DNA of 64,000 nt from Citrobacter freundii ATCC 8090 = MTCC 1658 = NBRC 12681. GTDB lineage: Bacteria; Pseudomonadota; Gammaproteobacteria; Enterobacterales; Enterobacteriaceae. Shown here piece after piece: positions 8,125-18,721 of this stretch. The first letter of the stretch is position 1. The number at the start of each line of letters is the position of its first letter. The translations under genes were made by a program, and so were the position numbers. The stretch covers positions 4,154,001 to 4,218,000 of the forward strand of contig NZ_CP049015.1 of NCBI RefSeq assembly GCF_011064845.1. Reading direction: 5' to 3'. The notes beneath the pieces are model-generated. The model had not been told where the DNA came from. It searched no databases and saw only the letters and a list, made by a program, of their open reading frames with translations.

Positions 8125-9579
8125 GTGACTGAGAAAAAAGGTAGCGGAGTCAAATGGCTCCCATTAATTCTTATAACATTCATTTCTGCCGGGCTGTGGC
8201 AACTTCCCCCTCCATCCGGGTTAAGTGCGCCAGCCTGGCATTCAGCAATTATCTTCGTTGCGACGATTGCTTCTATCGTGGCAAAAGTTTTACCCATCGG
8301 CGCGGTCGGCATTATTGGGATTACGGTTTTTGCACTCGCCTATGCGGCCGGGGATAAAACCGCCAGCGGCGCTATCACCACGGCGCTAAGCGAGCTGAAC
8401 AGTTCGCTTATCTGGCTTATCGTCGTGGCTTTTATGATTGCCCGTGGGTTTATCAAAACTGGCCTCGGACGACGCATTGCGCTGCAGATGATCCGTCTGC
8501 TTGGCAAGCGCACACTCGGACTCGCCTACGGTCTGGCCTTTGCCGATCTGATCCTCTCCCCGGCAATGCCGAGTAATACGGCACGCTGCGGCGGTGTCAT
8601 CTATCCGATTGCCGACTCTCTGGCACGCAGTTTCCATTCGAACCCGGAAGATGAGTCCCGCAGTAAAATCGGTACCTTTCTTATCACCTGCATTGGCAAC
8701 GTCAACGACGTCACCGCCGCGCTCTTTATGACCGGCTATACCGGCAACTTGTTGGCGGTGAAGTTGGCGGCCAATGCGGGCGTCACGCTGACCTGGGGCA
8801 GCTGGTTTATGGCGGCGCTGCTGCCATGCCTTGTGTCCTTACTGCTGGTTCCACTGCTGGTCTACTGGATCGTGCGCCCGGAAATAAAGCACACGCCGGA
8901 TGCCCCGAACCTGGCGCGCAAAGAGCTGGCGGAAATGGGCAGTATGTCTCGCGGCGAATGGCTGATGCTGGTTACCGTCGGCGTACTGCTGGTACTGTGG
9001 ATTTTTGGCGATACGTTAGGCGTCGACGCCACTACTGCCTCGTTCGTGGGACTGTCCATTTTATTGCTAAGCGGCGTTCTGAGCTGAGAAGATGTGAAAA
9101 GCGAGAAAGGCGCATGGGACACGCTGATTTGGTTTGCCGCGCTGCTGATGATGGCGAACCAGCTGAAAAAACTAGGTTTCACTACCTGGTTTGGCAATCT
9201 GATCGGCGATAGTCTGAGCAGTACTATGCACGGTACCAGTTGGGTGATCGTCCTGTTGCTGCTGAATGCCGCCTACTTCTATACCCACTACTTTTTTGCC
9301 AGCGGTAATGCACAGATTGCCGCGCTGTACGCCGTTTTCCTCGGCGTCGGACTGCATCTGAATATCCCCGCAGCCCCCACGGCGTTAATGCTGGCCTTCA
9401 CCAGCAGTTTGTACTGCTCGCTCACCCAGTACACCCACGCTCGCGGTCCAATCCTGTTTGGTGCCGGGTACGTTCCAACGGGCGTCTGGTGGCGCACAGG
9501 ATTTATCATTAGCTTGTTTAACCAGGCGGTGTTTATCACCGTAGGTCTGATGTGGTGGAAGGTGTTGGGTCTGTACTAA
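8125..9579 (+). pseudogene. DASS-family dicarboxylate/tricarboxylate transporter interrupted by one in-frame TGA
   Basis: Translated through one stop, this frame gives a 484-residue divalent-anion:sodium symporter-family protein related to TtdT and CitT. It keeps the family pattern: an N-terminal LPIGAVGIIGITVFAL segment, the SPAMPSNTARCGGVIYPI signature (family form: SNSARGAGIIYPI) at about residues 151-168, and a C-terminal ALMLAFTSSLYCSLTQYTHARGPI-like second hairpin. The TGA at 9085-9087 is codon 321. Reading continues in the same frame on both sides. In the intact ttdT of this window the aligned codon is TGG (tryptophan) in ISWDDI, so a single TGG-to-TGA change explains the break. The start is GTG after AGGTG. 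The specific substrate is unknown. Confidence 0.88.
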
Positions 9580-9623
9580 ACTAACTGCGCCCTGACGAAT
9601 CACCTTACCTGCGGAGAAAAGGA

Positions 9624-10079
9624 ATGACCTGTATTTTCTGTCAAATTGTTGAAGGTAAAGCCCCCTGCCATAAGGTCTGGGAAGACGAGCACCATCTGGC
9701 TTTTCTGTCGATTTTCCCGAACACCGACGGTTTTACCGTGGTGATCCCGAAAAAGCATTACCCCAGCTATGCCTTCGATATGCCGCCGCAGGCGTTGGCT
9801 GACCTGATGATGGCAACCCAAAAAGTGGCTAAGAAACTGGATAAGGCTTTCCCGGATGTCAGTCGTACGGGGATGTTCTTCGAAGGTTTCGGCGTAGACC
9901 ATGTGCACAGCAAATTAAGCCCCATGCACGGCACTGGCGATCTAACTCACTGGAAACCGATTGAGTCGCGGCAGACCAAATTTTTCGAGCAATATGAAGG
10001 GTATCTGTCATCACACGATCATGAACGGGCGGATGATGCAAAACTGGCCGCATTAGCGGCCAGAATTCGTGAGGCATAA
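9624..10079 (+). CDS. HIT-family (histidine triad) protein with a changed third histidine
   Basis: The 151-residue product has the N-terminal CIFCQIVEGKAPC start of HIT proteins and a central VVIPKKHYPSY strand. Its triad region reads DHVHSKLSPMHG at residues 92-103. Classical HIT hydrolases and transferases have His-x-His-x-His; here the third position (residue 97) is Lys, while His93 and His95 remain. HIT proteins act on nucleoside phosphoramidates, dinucleoside polyphosphates or sugar nucleotides, but the substrate here cannot be named. A good AAAAGG box precedes the ATG. The gene follows the broken DASS transporter by 44 bp and may have been in one unit with it. Confidence 0.88.
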   Translation: MTCIFCQIVEGKAPCHKVWEDEHHLAFLSIFPNTDGFTVVIPKKHYPSYAFDMPPQALADLMMATQKVAKKLDKAFPDVSRTGMFFEGFGVDHVHSKLSPMHGTGDLTHWKPIESRQTKFFEQYEGYLSSHDHERADDAKLAALAARIREA

Positions 10080-10093
10080 ATACTGAGCACTTC

Positions 10094-10175
10094 TGCCGGA
10101 TGGCGGTGCAAGCACCTTATCCGGCCTACAAAACTGTGCTGCTCGTAGGCCTGATAAGCATTTCACCACCGGGCA
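10094..10175. repeat. REP/BIME pair between the HIT gene and ygiQ
   Basis: Two imperfect inverted repeats of the enterobacterial REP type (arms such as TGCCGGATGGCGG and CCTTATCCGGCCTAC, then GTAGGCCTGATAAGC with a CACCGGGCA end) face each other in the gap between convergent genes. Confidence 0.8.
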
Positions 10176-10182
10176 AAGTAAA

Positions 10183-12354
10183 TTAACGTCCCGCTACTTT
10201 CCCGCGTTTTTTGTTTGCGGCAGGGGTCTGGCGCTGGTGCGCCACCGGGGTGTGCTTGGTCAACGCCGGGCGGGTATGACGGTTCTGGCGACGTGCTTCG
10301 CGCATCTCTTCCAGCGTAGGCGCCGGAACCAGACATTCACGACGACCGCCGATCAGATGCTTTTTACCCATGTCTTCCAGCGCCTGGCGGATTAACGGCC
10401 AGTTAGCTGGATCGTGGTAACGCAACAGGGCTTTATGCAAACGGCGCTGCTTATCACCTTTCGGCACCACCACGTCTTCACTCTTATAACCAATTTTACC
10501 CAGCGGGTTTTTCCCGGTGTAATACATGGTTGTGGAGTTCGCCAGCGGCGATGGATAAAAGTTCTGCACCTGATCCAGACGGAAACGACGTTGTTTCAGC
10601 CACAGCGCCAGATTCACCATATCCTCGTCACGCGTACCCGGGTGCGCGGAGATGAAGTACGGGATCAGGTACTGCTCTTTACCCGCCTGTTTAGAGTAGG
10701 TATCGAACAACTCCTTAAAGCGATCGTAGCTGCCCATCCCCGGCTTCATCATCTTCGACAGCGGGCCTTCTTCAGTATGCTCTGGCGCAATCTTCAGATA
10801 GCCGCCAACGTGGTGGGTCGCCAGCTCTTTGATATAGCGCGGATCTTCAACCGCGATGTCATAGCGCACACCGGAAGCAATGAGGATCTTTTTAATGCCT
10901 TTCAAATCACGCGCCCGGCGATAAAGGTTAATCGTCGGTTCGTGGTTAGTGTCCATATGCGGACAGATATCCGGGTAGACGCATGACAGACGACGGCAGG
11001 TCTGCTCCGCACGCGGTGACTTACAGCGCAGCATATACATGTTCGCCGTTGGGCCGCCGAGGTCGGAAATCACGCCGGTAAAGCCCGGAACGGTGTCGCG
11101 AATGGCTTCGATTTCATTGATGATCGAGTCTTCAGAGCGGCTCTGGATGATGCGGCCTTCGTGCTCGGTGATCGAACAGAACGAACAGCCGCCAAAGCAG
11201 CCACGCATAATGTTGATCGAGAAACGGATCATCTCATAGGCAGGAATGCGGCTGTCGCCATACGCCGGATGCGGCACGCGCTTGTACGGCAGCGCAAAGA
11301 CGCTATCCATCTCTTCGGTAGACAACGGAATGGCTGGCGGGTTGATCCAGATGTAGCGATCGCCGTGCTTTTGCATCAGCGCACGCGCGCAGCCAGGGTT
11401 GGTTTCGTGGTGCAGGATACGCGACGCATGCGCATACAGCACTTTATCGCCCTTCACTTTTTCAAAGGACGGCAGCAGCACGTAGGTTTTTTCCCACGGT
11501 TTCGGACGCGGCGGCTGTACGGTTACCGCTTTCGCTTCCTGCTTTTTCGGTGCGACCGGTTTGTTGTCAGCACACGGCAGATCTTCGCCGTACGGATGGG
11601 GGATCGGATCAATCTTGCCCGGCGTGTCGAGACGCGTGGAATCCACCCCACTCCAGCCCGGCAGCGCTTCTTTAACCATAATCGCGGTGTTACGCACGTC
11701 GCGGATCTGATCGATGGTTTCGCCCATCGCCAGACGATGCGCCACTTCTACCAGCGGACGTTCGCCGTTGCCGAACATCAGCATGTCGGCTTTGGAATCC
11801 ACCAGAACAGAGCGACGAACGGTATCAGACCAGTAGTCATAGTGCGCGGTACGGCGCAGGCTGGCCTCAATGCCGCCGAGAATAACCGGCACATCTTTCC
11901 ATGCTTCTTTACAACGCTGGGTATAGACCAGCGTGGCGCGGTCCGGGCGTTTACCTGCTACGTTGTCTGGTGTGTAGGCATCGTCATGGCGCAGTCGGCG
12001 ATCGGCGGTATAACGGTTGATCATCGAGTCCATGTTGCCTGCGGTCACACCAAAGAACAGGTTCGGTTTACCCAAACGCATAAAATCGTCTTTGTTGTTC
12101 CACTCCGGCTGGGCGATAATCCCTACACGAAAGCCCTGCGCTTCCAGCATACGGCCGCATATTGCCATGCCAAAGCTCGGATGATCGACGTATGCATCGC
12201 CGGTAACCAGAATGATGTCGCAGCTATCCCAGCCTAGTTGGTCCATTTCGTCGCGTGACATCGGCAAAAACGGTGCCGGGCCAAAACAGGCAGCCCAGTA
12301 CTGCGGCCAGGAGAAAAGGTCTCTGTCCGGCTGGATCAGGGATATTGCGCTCAT
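10183..12354 (-). CDS. ygiQ: YgiQ-family radical SAM protein
   Basis: YgiQ is a large radical S-adenosylmethionine protein whose substrate is not established. The 723 residues carry an N-terminal UPF0313 region ([17 protein letters not shown] near the start), the [4Fe-4S]-binding Cys-x3-Cys-x2-Cys motif in [11 protein letters not shown] at about residues 386-393, and a Lys/Arg-rich C-terminal tail ([14 protein letters not shown]). The start [20 protein letters not shown] is conserved. Four of its own codons lie beside a Lys/Pro linker at about residues 262-282. In E. coli it neighbours ftsP directly; here a TrkH-like gene separates the two. Confidence 0.94.
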   Translation of the reverse strand: MSAISLIQPDRDLFSWPQYWAACFGPAPFLPMSRDEMDQLGWDSCDIILVTGDAYVDHPSFGMAICGRMLEAQGFRVGIIAQPEWNNKDDFMRLGKPNLFFGVTAGNMDSMINRYTADRRLRHDDAYTPDNVAGKRPDRATLVYTQRCKEAWKDVPVILGGIEASLRRTAHYDYWSDTVRRSVLVDSKADMLMFGNGERPLVEVAHRLAMGETIDQIRDVRNTAIMVKEALPGWSGVDSTRLDTPGKIDPIPHPYGEDLPCADNKPVAPKKQEAKAVTVQPPRPKPWEKTYVLLPSFEKVKGDKVLYAHASRILHHETNPGCARALMQKHGDRYIWINPPAIPLSTEEMDSVFALPYKRVPHPAYGDSRIPAYEMIRFSINIMRGCFGGCSFCSITEHEGRIIQSRSEDSIINEIEAIRDTVPGFTGVISDLGGPTANMYMLRCKSPRAEQTCRRLSCVYPDICPHMDTNHEPTINLYRRARDLKGIKKILIASGVRYDIAVEDPRYIKELATHHVGGYLKIAPEHTEEGPLSKMMKPGMGSYDRFKELFDTYSKQAGKEQYLIPYFISAHPGTRDEDMVNLALWLKQRRFRLDQVQNFYPSPLANSTTMYYTGKNPLGKIGYKSEDVVVPKGDKQRRLHKALLRYHDPANWPLIRQALEDMGKKHLIGGRRECLVPAPTLEEMREARRQNRHTRPALTKHTPVAHQRQTPAANKKRGKVAGR

Positions 12355-12553
12355 AATGCTTCCAAAAATGGTAAAAAAATAATCAAAGGCCGGGGATTAT
12401 ACGCTGTATGTCGACAAGAAATGAAGTGGAGTCTGAACCAGGGCAGTAGAAAGTTATATAAATTGTTAAATTTTACGACGCTCATTTTTATCAATCATAA
12501 TTAACACCATGCCGGCCAGCTGAGATAACTCTTTTTCGGCGGGGGATTTTTCA

Positions 12554-14029
12554 TTGCGACTCAACGATTCACTGCATATTTCCCAGCTACGGGTTGTTGT
12601 TCACCTGTGTGGGTTTCTGGTTCTTCTCTACAGCTTTTCTATGCTGCCACCGATGACCATCGCTTTGTTAAACAAAGAGCGGAGCTTGTTCGCTTTTTTC
12701 AGCACATTTATGACTTTCTTCACCCTCGGCGGCGGGGCGTGGCTGGCAACCAAACATGCGGGTATTCAACTGCGAACACGGGATGGTTTCGTTATTATCG
12801 TCCTGTTCTGGCTGTTGTTTTCGTTTATCAGCGCGATGCCGATGTGGATGGACGATGGCTTAAACCTCTCCTTTGCGGATGCCCTGTTTGAAGGGGTTTC
12901 CGGGATTACCACCACGGGCGCAACGGTAATTGGCGACGTCAGCGCGATGCCGAAGTCGTATCTCTACTATCGGGCCCAGCTTAATTTTATTGGTGGCCTG
13001 GGTGTTATTGTCCTCGCCGTGGCGGTATTACCGCTTTTGGGTATCGGCGGCATGAAGCTGTATCAGTCTGAAATGCCGGGCCCTTTTAAAGAAGAACGCC
13101 TCACGCCAAGACTTGCTGATACTGCACGTACGCTGTGGCTGACCTATGTCATTCTGGGTCTTATCTGTACCCTGGCCTACTGGGCTGCCGGGATGTCGTT
13201 CTTCGATGCCTTATGCCACGGGCTGTCTACGGTTTCTCTCGGCGGATTTTCCACTCGCAGTGAAAGCATCGGCTTCTATAACAGCCATGCGATCGAGCTG
13301 GTCGCTGGGGTGTTTTCCCTGTTGTCTGCGTTTAACTTCACCCTCTGGTACGTGGCTATCGTGAAACGTACCTTCAAACCCTTTCGTCGTAATGCCGAAC
13401 TGCGTTTCTTTTTGCTTATTGCGTTGGTTGTCACTCTGATCGCCACCTGGCAAGTTTGGCGGGCAGGCATGTACGGATTAACGGACAGCCTGGTGCATGC
13501 TTTTTTTCTGGCAAGTTCGATGCTGACAGATAATGGCCTGTCGACGGCGGATTACGCGCAGTGGCCTTCGCACACGATCTTCATGCTGCTCAGCGCCAGT
13601 TTCTTCGGCGGTTGTGTGGGATCGACCTGCGGGGGGATTAAGGTGCTACGTTTTTTGATTATGTTCAAGCAGTGCCGTCAGGAGTTACACCAGCTCGCGC
13701 ATCCCCGTGCCCTGCTGAACATTAAAGTGGGCAATAGCGTGGTAAGCGACCGGGTGGTGCGTTCGGTATGGAGCTTTTTCTTTCTCTACGTTTTGTTCAC
13801 CAGCTTTTTTATCTGGGCGCTCAATCTGATGGGCTACGATCTCTTCTCCTCTTTTGCCACCGTCGCCGCCTGCATCAACAATATGGGGCTAGGATTTGGC
13901 GTCACCGCCACGACATTTGGCACCTTAAATGAGGAAGCAAAGCTACTGATGTGCGCGGCCATGATCATGGGGCGTCTGGAGATTTACCCCATTCTGATCC
14001 TGTTCTCGCGCATGTTCTGGCGGGCATAA
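12554..14029 (+). CDS. TrkH/KtrB-superfamily cation transporter, extra paralogue
   Basis: The 491-residue product has the four M1-P-M2 repeats of TrkH/KtrB cation-uptake subunits. The pore loops are visible at TTGAT (residues 120-124), TVSLGGF (226-232), TDNGLS (325-330) and NMGLGFG (443-449); each keeps the filter glycine. The third loop has Asp-Asn where TrkH proteins usually have Thr/Ser before the glycine. The start used is TTG at 12554, nine bases after GGGG; no better start exists upstream. There is no trkA-like gene beside it, so it would rely on a TrkA partner elsewhere. E. coli K-12 has no gene here, so it is an insertion between ygiQ and ftsP. Confidence 0.88.
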   Translation: MRLNDSLHISQLRVVVHLCGFLVLLYSFSMLPPMTIALLNKERSLFAFFSTFMTFFTLGGGAWLATKHAGIQLRTRDGFVIIVLFWLLFSFISAMPMWMDDGLNLSFADALFEGVSGITTTGATVIGDVSAMPKSYLYYRAQLNFIGGLGVIVLAVAVLPLLGIGGMKLYQSEMPGPFKEERLTPRLADTARTLWLTYVILGLICTLAYWAAGMSFFDALCHGLSTVSLGGFSTRSESIGFYNSHAIELVAGVFSLLSAFNFTLWYVAIVKRTFKPFRRNAELRFFLLIALVVTLIATWQVWRAGMYGLTDSLVHAFFLASSMLTDNGLSTADYAQWPSHTIFMLLSASFFGGCVGSTCGGIKVLRFLIMFKQCRQELHQLAHPRALLNIKVGNSVVSDRVVRSVWSFFFLYVLFTSFFIWALNLMGYDLFSSFATVAACINNMGLGFGVTATTFGTLNEEAKLLMCAAMIMGRLEIYPILILFSRMFWRA

Positions 14030-14036
14030 CGGAAAT

Positions 14037-14058
14037 CCCGGCGCATTACGGCGCCGGG
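14037..14058. terminator. GC-rich hairpin between the TrkH-like gene and ftsP
   Basis: Eight-base arms CCCGGCGC / GCGCCGGG enclose a six-base loop. The hairpin overlaps the last codons of the convergent ftsP and follows the TrkH-like stop by seven bases. There is no clear T-run, so its role as a terminator is inferred. Confidence 0.55.
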
Positions 14059-15458
14059 TTCACCAACATCTGTCCGATTGAGCCACGATCTGCCATTTCC
14101 AGCGTCTGGCTATTAAAGTAGAACGGGAAATGGGCCCAGGAAGGCTGTCCGTAATAAACCAGTAATTCAACCTGGCCGTCAACCCAGACGGTATCTTTCC
14201 AGCCTCTGTCTTCCGGGAACGGCATCGCGCCATTCACATTACGGATCAGGAACGAGACGCCTTCAATATGGAAGGACTGGGGCATATCCGCCCGCACCGT
14301 CCAGCGCTCCCAGGAGCCCTGCTGAGCGGTAATATCCATACGATTGACGTCCCACAGCTGACCGTTGATGCCAGGGTCATCGTCCAGGCTGATATCACGG
14401 CTGCGAATCGGCGAACCGCTGAGGATTTCCGTTGGCAGCAGGCGCATTGGCAGGCTGTCAGTCACCAGCGGCAGAAGCCCCGTTGGACGCAGGGTCAGCA
14501 CCAGCGTGGAGATGAGAATACTGGAAGGCTCAAAGAACCCGCGGATCCTGTCGACAATACTGGCTGCCTCGCCACAGGTGATAGAGACCTCATTACCGTT
14601 CGTCATATCCACCAGGATCTCACGACGCTCGCCAGGCGCCAGCGAGAGCTGCTTCACCGAAACGGGCGCAGGTAAAAAGCCCTGATCGCTGGAAATCACA
14701 TGCAGCGCACGGCCATCGCTCATTTGCAGCTGGTAACGACGCGAGTTTGAAGCGTTCAGTAAACGCAAGCGCACCCAGCCGCGGGAGACTTCGACATACG
14801 GGCTTTGCGCCCCATTGACCAGCAACGTATCACCGACAAAGCCACCGCTGCCGGGCTCGCTGTATTCCGGCGTGCCAAAGTTGTCCAACCGCTTGTCCTG
14901 GATAATGACCGGAAAATCATCCACGCCATAGTGGTTGGGAATAGACAGTGATTTACTCACTTCATCTTCAACCAGCCACATCCCGGCAAGGCCGTTATAG
15001 ACCTGCTGAGCAGTACGATTTGGCGTATTGGCGTGATACCACAACGTGGCGGCATTCTGGCGAATCGGTAGCACCGGCGCCCAGTCAGCATTCGGGGACA
15101 TCATGCGCGCCGGGCCGCCCATCAGCGGGCCTGGTACCTGTAACCCGGCGACGGTCATCGAGACATTCTCAGTCAGACGGTTGCTGTAGATAAGCTTGAC
15201 GTCATCCCCTTTCCAGACGCGAATTGTCGGTCCCAGGTAGCGGCCGTTAATTCCCCAGACAGGTGCGCGCGTGCCTTGTGTAAAGGACCAGTGCGCACGT
15301 TGCAGCGTCATAAATAGCGGCTGCCCCCGGCGGGATTCCAGCAGCGGAGGCACAGGTAACGGTTGTTGCTGACCGGCAGCATTAGCCTTCAGCGGAACAG
15401 CACCTGCACACAGTGCGATCCCCGATGCCTGAATGAACTGACGCCGACTGAATGACAT
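14046..15458 (-). CDS. ftsP: Cell-division protein FtsP (SufI)
   Basis: FtsP is a periplasmic multicopper-oxidase-like protein that stabilises the divisome under stress. The 470-residue length matches E. coli. A twin-arginine signal peptide opens the protein (SRRQFIQASGIALCAGAVP, cleavage near residue 27 at ANA), which makes it a Tat substrate exported folded. Three cupredoxin-type domains follow, with ATLWYHANTPNRTAQQVYNG and the late FHIEGVSFLIRN segments recognisable. The family has lost the copper ligands and is not an oxidase. It lies upstream-adjacent to plsC on the same strand (72 bp), as in E. coli. Confidence 0.95.
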   Translation of the reverse strand: MSFSRRQFIQASGIALCAGAVPLKANAAGQQQPLPVPPLLESRRGQPLFMTLQRAHWSFTQGTRAPVWGINGRYLGPTIRVWKGDDVKLIYSNRLTENVSMTVAGLQVPGPLMGGPARMMSPNADWAPVLPIRQNAATLWYHANTPNRTAQQVYNGLAGMWLVEDEVSKSLSIPNHYGVDDFPVIIQDKRLDNFGTPEYSEPGSGGFVGDTLLVNGAQSPYVEVSRGWVRLRLLNASNSRRYQLQMSDGRALHVISSDQGFLPAPVSVKQLSLAPGERREILVDMTNGNEVSITCGEAASIVDRIRGFFEPSSILISTLVLTLRPTGLLPLVTDSLPMRLLPTEILSGSPIRSRDISLDDDPGINGQLWDVNRMDITAQQGSWERWTVRADMPQSFHIEGVSFLIRNVNGAMPFPEDRGWKDTVWVDGQVELLVYYGQPSWAHFPFYFNSQTLEMADRGSIGQMLVNPAP

Positions 15459-15529
15459 ATAAACTCCATAAAAAACTGGCTATTAACACGCAGGAAGTCA
15501 TTTCCTGTAAAAAACCCGAATTGCGCGGA

Positions 15530-16267
15530 TTAAACCTTACCGGCGGCTTCCCGCTCAGCAACTTCTTTATCGAGCTCTGCGATTTTTTGTTCCATCAACG
15601 TGCGGCAATGTGCTGCCAGTTCACGAACCTGATCTTTGCCAAAGTGGCTAATATCCACCGGCGGCAACATCTCGACAATCGCCAGACCATTATTGAGTCT
15701 GTTTAATTTTATCTTGTTCGAGGTTGTGGAAACGCATACCGGAATGACCGGGACACCAGCAGCAATCGCTGCATGGAACGCGCCGGTTTTAAACGGAAGC
15801 AGACCGCGACCGCGGCTACGCGTTCCTTCCGGGAACATCCAGATAGAAATGCGGCGTTTTTTGAAATGATTAACCACGGCAGCAATGGTGCTGTGTGCTT
15901 TTGCGCGGTTATTTCTGTCAATCAGCAGGTTACCGGTTAACCAGTACAGCTGCCCGAAGAAAGGGATCCACAGCAGGCTTTTTTTACCTACCGTCACCGT
16001 CGGCGGTTGAACGATATTCGCAGCAGTAACCATGTCATAGTTGTTCTGATGGTTACAAATATAGATAGCATTACCATAGTTCTGCGCGTCTGCCGGCATG
16101 CGGCACTCGACCTTCAGACCATAAAGGGGAGCCAGGCGGCCAAACATATGACCGAACGTTGCAACGTGTTTTGGATTTCGCGGGCTGAACAGACAGTATA
16201 TGCAACCGAAAATACAGACCAGAACGCAGTAAATAACAGTAATAATTAAACGAAAAATATATAGCAT
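15530..16267 (-). CDS. plsC: 1-acyl-sn-glycerol-3-phosphate acyltransferase
   Basis: PlsC adds the second acyl chain to lysophosphatidic acid to give phosphatidic acid, the precursor of all membrane phospholipids. The 245-residue product has an N-terminal membrane segment (residues 1-28), the catalytic His-x4-Asp motif in CNHQNNYDM at about residues 72-80, and the substrate-binding FPEGTRSRGRG motif near residue 144. Both are intact. It is co-oriented with parC upstream and ftsP downstream, the E. coli order. It is an inner-membrane enzyme facing the cytoplasm. Confidence 0.97.
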   Translation of the reverse strand: MLYIFRLIITVIYCVLVCIFGCIYCLFSPRNPKHVATFGHMFGRLAPLYGLKVECRMPADAQNYGNAIYICNHQNNYDMVTAANIVQPPTVTVGKKSLLWIPFFGQLYWLTGNLLIDRNNRAKAHSTIAAVVNHFKKRRISIWMFPEGTRSRGRGLLPFKTGAFHAAIAAGVPVIPVCVSTTSNKIKLNRLNNGLAIVEMLPPVDISHFGKDQVRELAAHCRTLMEQKIAELDKEVAEREAAGKV

Positions 16268-16421
16268 AACAACCTCTAAGGCCTAAGAGCCTGGCATTTT
16301 ACGTCACCTGATTCATCACGCGGTATCAGGTTAGGGCTTTGTTAAGGGCGGCTCTCTGGAAAAGCGTATTGTTAATCGCAACGCACGAATAAACAACGGT
16401 TTCACGGGAATTTTTAACGTT

Positions 16422-16451
16422 GGCTCTCCCTGGGCTTTAACAGGGAGAGCC
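16422..16451 (-). terminator. Perfect hairpin after parC
   Basis: Eleven-base perfect arms GGCTCTCCCTG / CAGGGAGAGCC flank an eight-base loop, 12 bases beyond the parC stop. On the minus strand the downstream sequence (AACGTTAAAAATTCC) has no strong T-run, so it may work as a transcript stabiliser as well as a terminator. Confidence 0.65.
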
Positions 16452-16462
16452 GGACGGTAGCG

Positions 16463-18721
16463 TTATTCTTCGCTGTCGCCGTGACTGGCGCGTCGAGGCG
16501 AGTCAATCTCAATGCTGTCGATACGCTGCAGACCACGCATTAGCGTGCCGCGACGGCCGCGCTCGCCGGTCACTTTCTGCAACTCTTCGGGACGCAGTTT
16601 GATTTTGCGCTTACCGACGTGGATAGTCAGCGTGCTCTGCGGCGGCAGCACGAAAAGTTGCGCCAGACCATCCTCGCCTTTCGCCGCTTCCGCTGAAGGG
16701 ATATTAATGATCTTGTTCCCTTTGCCTTTCGACAACTGCGGTAAATCGCTCACCGGGAACATCAACATGCGACCAGCCTGAGTAATCGCCAGCAGCATAT
16801 CGGTTTCATCTTCAATCACCACCGGCTGCATGACGCGCGCATTCTCTGGCAGCGTAATCAATGCCTTACCTGCACGGTTACGTGCTACCAGGTCATTGAA
16901 GGTGCAGACAAAACCGTAGCCCGCATCCGATGCCATCAGCAGTTTCTGATCATCGCCTTCCATCAGCATGTGCTCAACCGTCGCGCCCGGCGGCAGAGTG
17001 AGCTTCCCGGTCAGCGGTTCACCCTGACCGCGCGCCGACGGCAGCGTAATCGGATCGATGGCATAGCTGCGGCCGGTCGAGTCCACGAACACCACCGGCT
17101 GATTGCTCTTACCCTTCACTGCCGACTTAAAGCTGTCGCCCGCTTTATAGCTTAATCCCGGCGCATCGATGTCGTGGCCTTTCGCGCTACGCACCCAGCC
17201 ACTCTGGGACAACACAATAGTCACCGGCTCAGACGGCAGCATGTCGTGCTCGCTCATCGCCTTCGCTTCTTCGCGCTCCTGCAGCGGAGAACGACGATCG
17301 TCGCCATAGGCCTCAGCGTCAGCCTGCAGCTCTTTCTTCAGCAGGTTATTCATTTTACGTTCAGATGCCAGAATGGCCTGCAACTGATCGCGCTCTTTCG
17401 CCAGTTCATCCTGCTCGCCGCGGATTTTCATCTCTTCGAGTTTGGCAAGATGGCGCAATTTCAGCTCAAGGATGGCTTCAGCCTGGGTTTCAGAAATACC
17501 AAACCGCGACATCAGCTCTGGCTTAGGTTCATCTTCATGACGAATAATTTCGATTACTTCGTCAATATTGAGGAACGCCACCAGCAAGCCTTCAAGGATG
17601 TGCAGGCGCTTGAGCACTTTTTCCAGACGATAATTCAGGCGGCGGCGCACGGTATCGCGGCGGAACGCCAGCCATTCGGTGAGGATCTCCAGCAGGTTTT
17701 TCACCGCCGGACGACCATCAAGACCGATCATGTTCAGGTTGATGCGGTAACTTTTTTCCAGATCGGTGGTGGCAAACAGGTGGTTCATCACCTGCTCCAT
17801 ATCCACGCGATTGGAGCGCGGGACAATCACCAGACGAGTCGGGTTTTCGTGATCCGATTCGTCGCGCAGGTCGTCTACCATCGGCAGCTTTTTATTGCGC
17901 ATTTGAGCAGCGATCTGCTCCAGCACTTTTGCCCCGGAAACCTGATGTGGCAGCGCGGAAATCACCACCGCGCCGTCTTCTTTCGTCCATACCGCACGCA
18001 TACGTACGGAGCCGCGTCCGTTTTCGTAAATCTTACGAATCTCCGCGCGCGAGGTAATGATCTCCGCTTCGGTCGGGTAATCCGGCCCCTGCACGATATC
18101 CAGCAACTGCTCCAGCGTCGTTTTCGGCTGCTCAATCAGAGTAATCGCTGCTTTTGCCACTTCACGCAGGTTGTGCGGCGGAATGTCCGTTGCCATACCA
18201 ACGGCAATACCGGTCGTACCGTTGAGCAGAATATTTGGCAGACGCGCAGGCAGCATCTTCGGCTCCTGCATGGTGCCATCGAAGTTCGGCACCCAGTCCG
18301 ACGTGCCCTGACCGAGTTCACCCAGCAGGACTTCCGCATATTTAGACAGGCGGGATTCGGTATAACGCATCGCCGCGAAGGATTTCGGATCGTCCGGCGC
18401 CCCCCAGTTCCCCTGCCCGTCAACCAACGGATAACGGTAAGAGAACGGCTGCGCCATCAGCACCATCGCTTCATAGCAGGCGCTGTCGCCGTGCGGATGG
18501 TATTTACCCAGCACGTCACCGACGGTACGGGCGGATTTTTTAAATTTGGCGCTGGCATTCAGCCCCAGTTCGGACATCGCGTACACGATGCGACGCTGAA
18601 CGGGTTTCAAACCATCGCCAATAAACGGCAACGCCCTATCCATGATGACGTACATGGAATAGTTCAGATAGGCGTTTTCCGTGAATTCATGCAGCGCCAG
18701 GCGCTCTGCCATATCGCTCAT
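16463..18721 (-). CDS. parC: DNA topoisomerase IV subunit A
   Basis: ParC is the DNA-cleaving subunit of topoisomerase IV, which decatenates daughter chromosomes with ParE. The 752 residues equal the E. coli length. The catalytic tyrosine is Tyr120 in [15 protein letters not shown]. In the quinolone-resistance region, Ser80 and Glu84 ([12 protein letters not shown]) are the wild-type residues, so no common resistance substitution is seen there. The C-terminal beta-pinwheel domain follows. Its partner parE is in the same window at 27874-29766. ParC lies 118 bp downstream of ygiW; the mqsRA and ygiS/ygiV genes found here in E. coli K-12 are absent. Confidence 0.98.
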   Translation of the reverse strand: MSDMAERLALHEFTENAYLNYSMYVIMDRALPFIGDGLKPVQRRIVYAMSELGLNASAKFKKSARTVGDVLGKYHPHGDSACYEAMVLMAQPFSYRYPLVDGQGNWGAPDDPKSFAAMRYTESRLSKYAEVLLGELGQGTSDWVPNFDGTMQEPKMLPARLPNILLNGTTGIAVGMATDIPPHNLREVAKAAITLIEQPKTTLEQLLDIVQGPDYPTEAEIITSRAEIRKIYENGRGSVRMRAVWTKEDGAVVISALPHQVSGAKVLEQIAAQMRNKKLPMVDDLRDESDHENPTRLVIVPRSNRVDMEQVMNHLFATTDLEKSYRINLNMIGLDGRPAVKNLLEILTEWLAFRRDTVRRRLNYRLEKVLKRLHILEGLLVAFLNIDEVIEIIRHEDEPKPELMSRFGISETQAEAILELKLRHLAKLEEMKIRGEQDELAKERDQLQAILASERKMNNLLKKELQADAEAYGDDRRSPLQEREEAKAMSEHDMLPSEPVTIVLSQSGWVRSAKGHDIDAPGLSYKAGDSFKSAVKGKSNQPVVFVDSTGRSYAIDPITLPSARGQGEPLTGKLTLPPGATVEHMLMEGDDQKLLMASDAGYGFVCTFNDLVARNRAGKALITLPENARVMQPVVIEDETDMLLAITQAGRMLMFPVSDLPQLSKGKGNKIINIPSAEAAKGEDGLAQLFVLPPQSTLTIHVGKRKIKLRPEELQKVTGERGRRGTLMRGLQRIDSIEIDSPRRASHGDSEE

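Noticed and set aside
9085..9087. TGA as a selenocysteine codon in the DASS transporter
   Set aside because: No hairpin like a bacterial SECIS follows at once, and the aligned residue in TtdT is tryptophan, so a nonsense change of TGG is simpler.
11161..12237. 358-codon open frame antisense to ygiQ
   Set aside because: Same reasons: fully inside ygiQ, abnormal composition, no conserved domain visible.
16422..16451. Palindrome after parC as a CRISPR or att element
   Set aside because: It is a single hairpin without repeated units or a nearby cas or int gene; no CRISPR-like spacing was seen anywhere.
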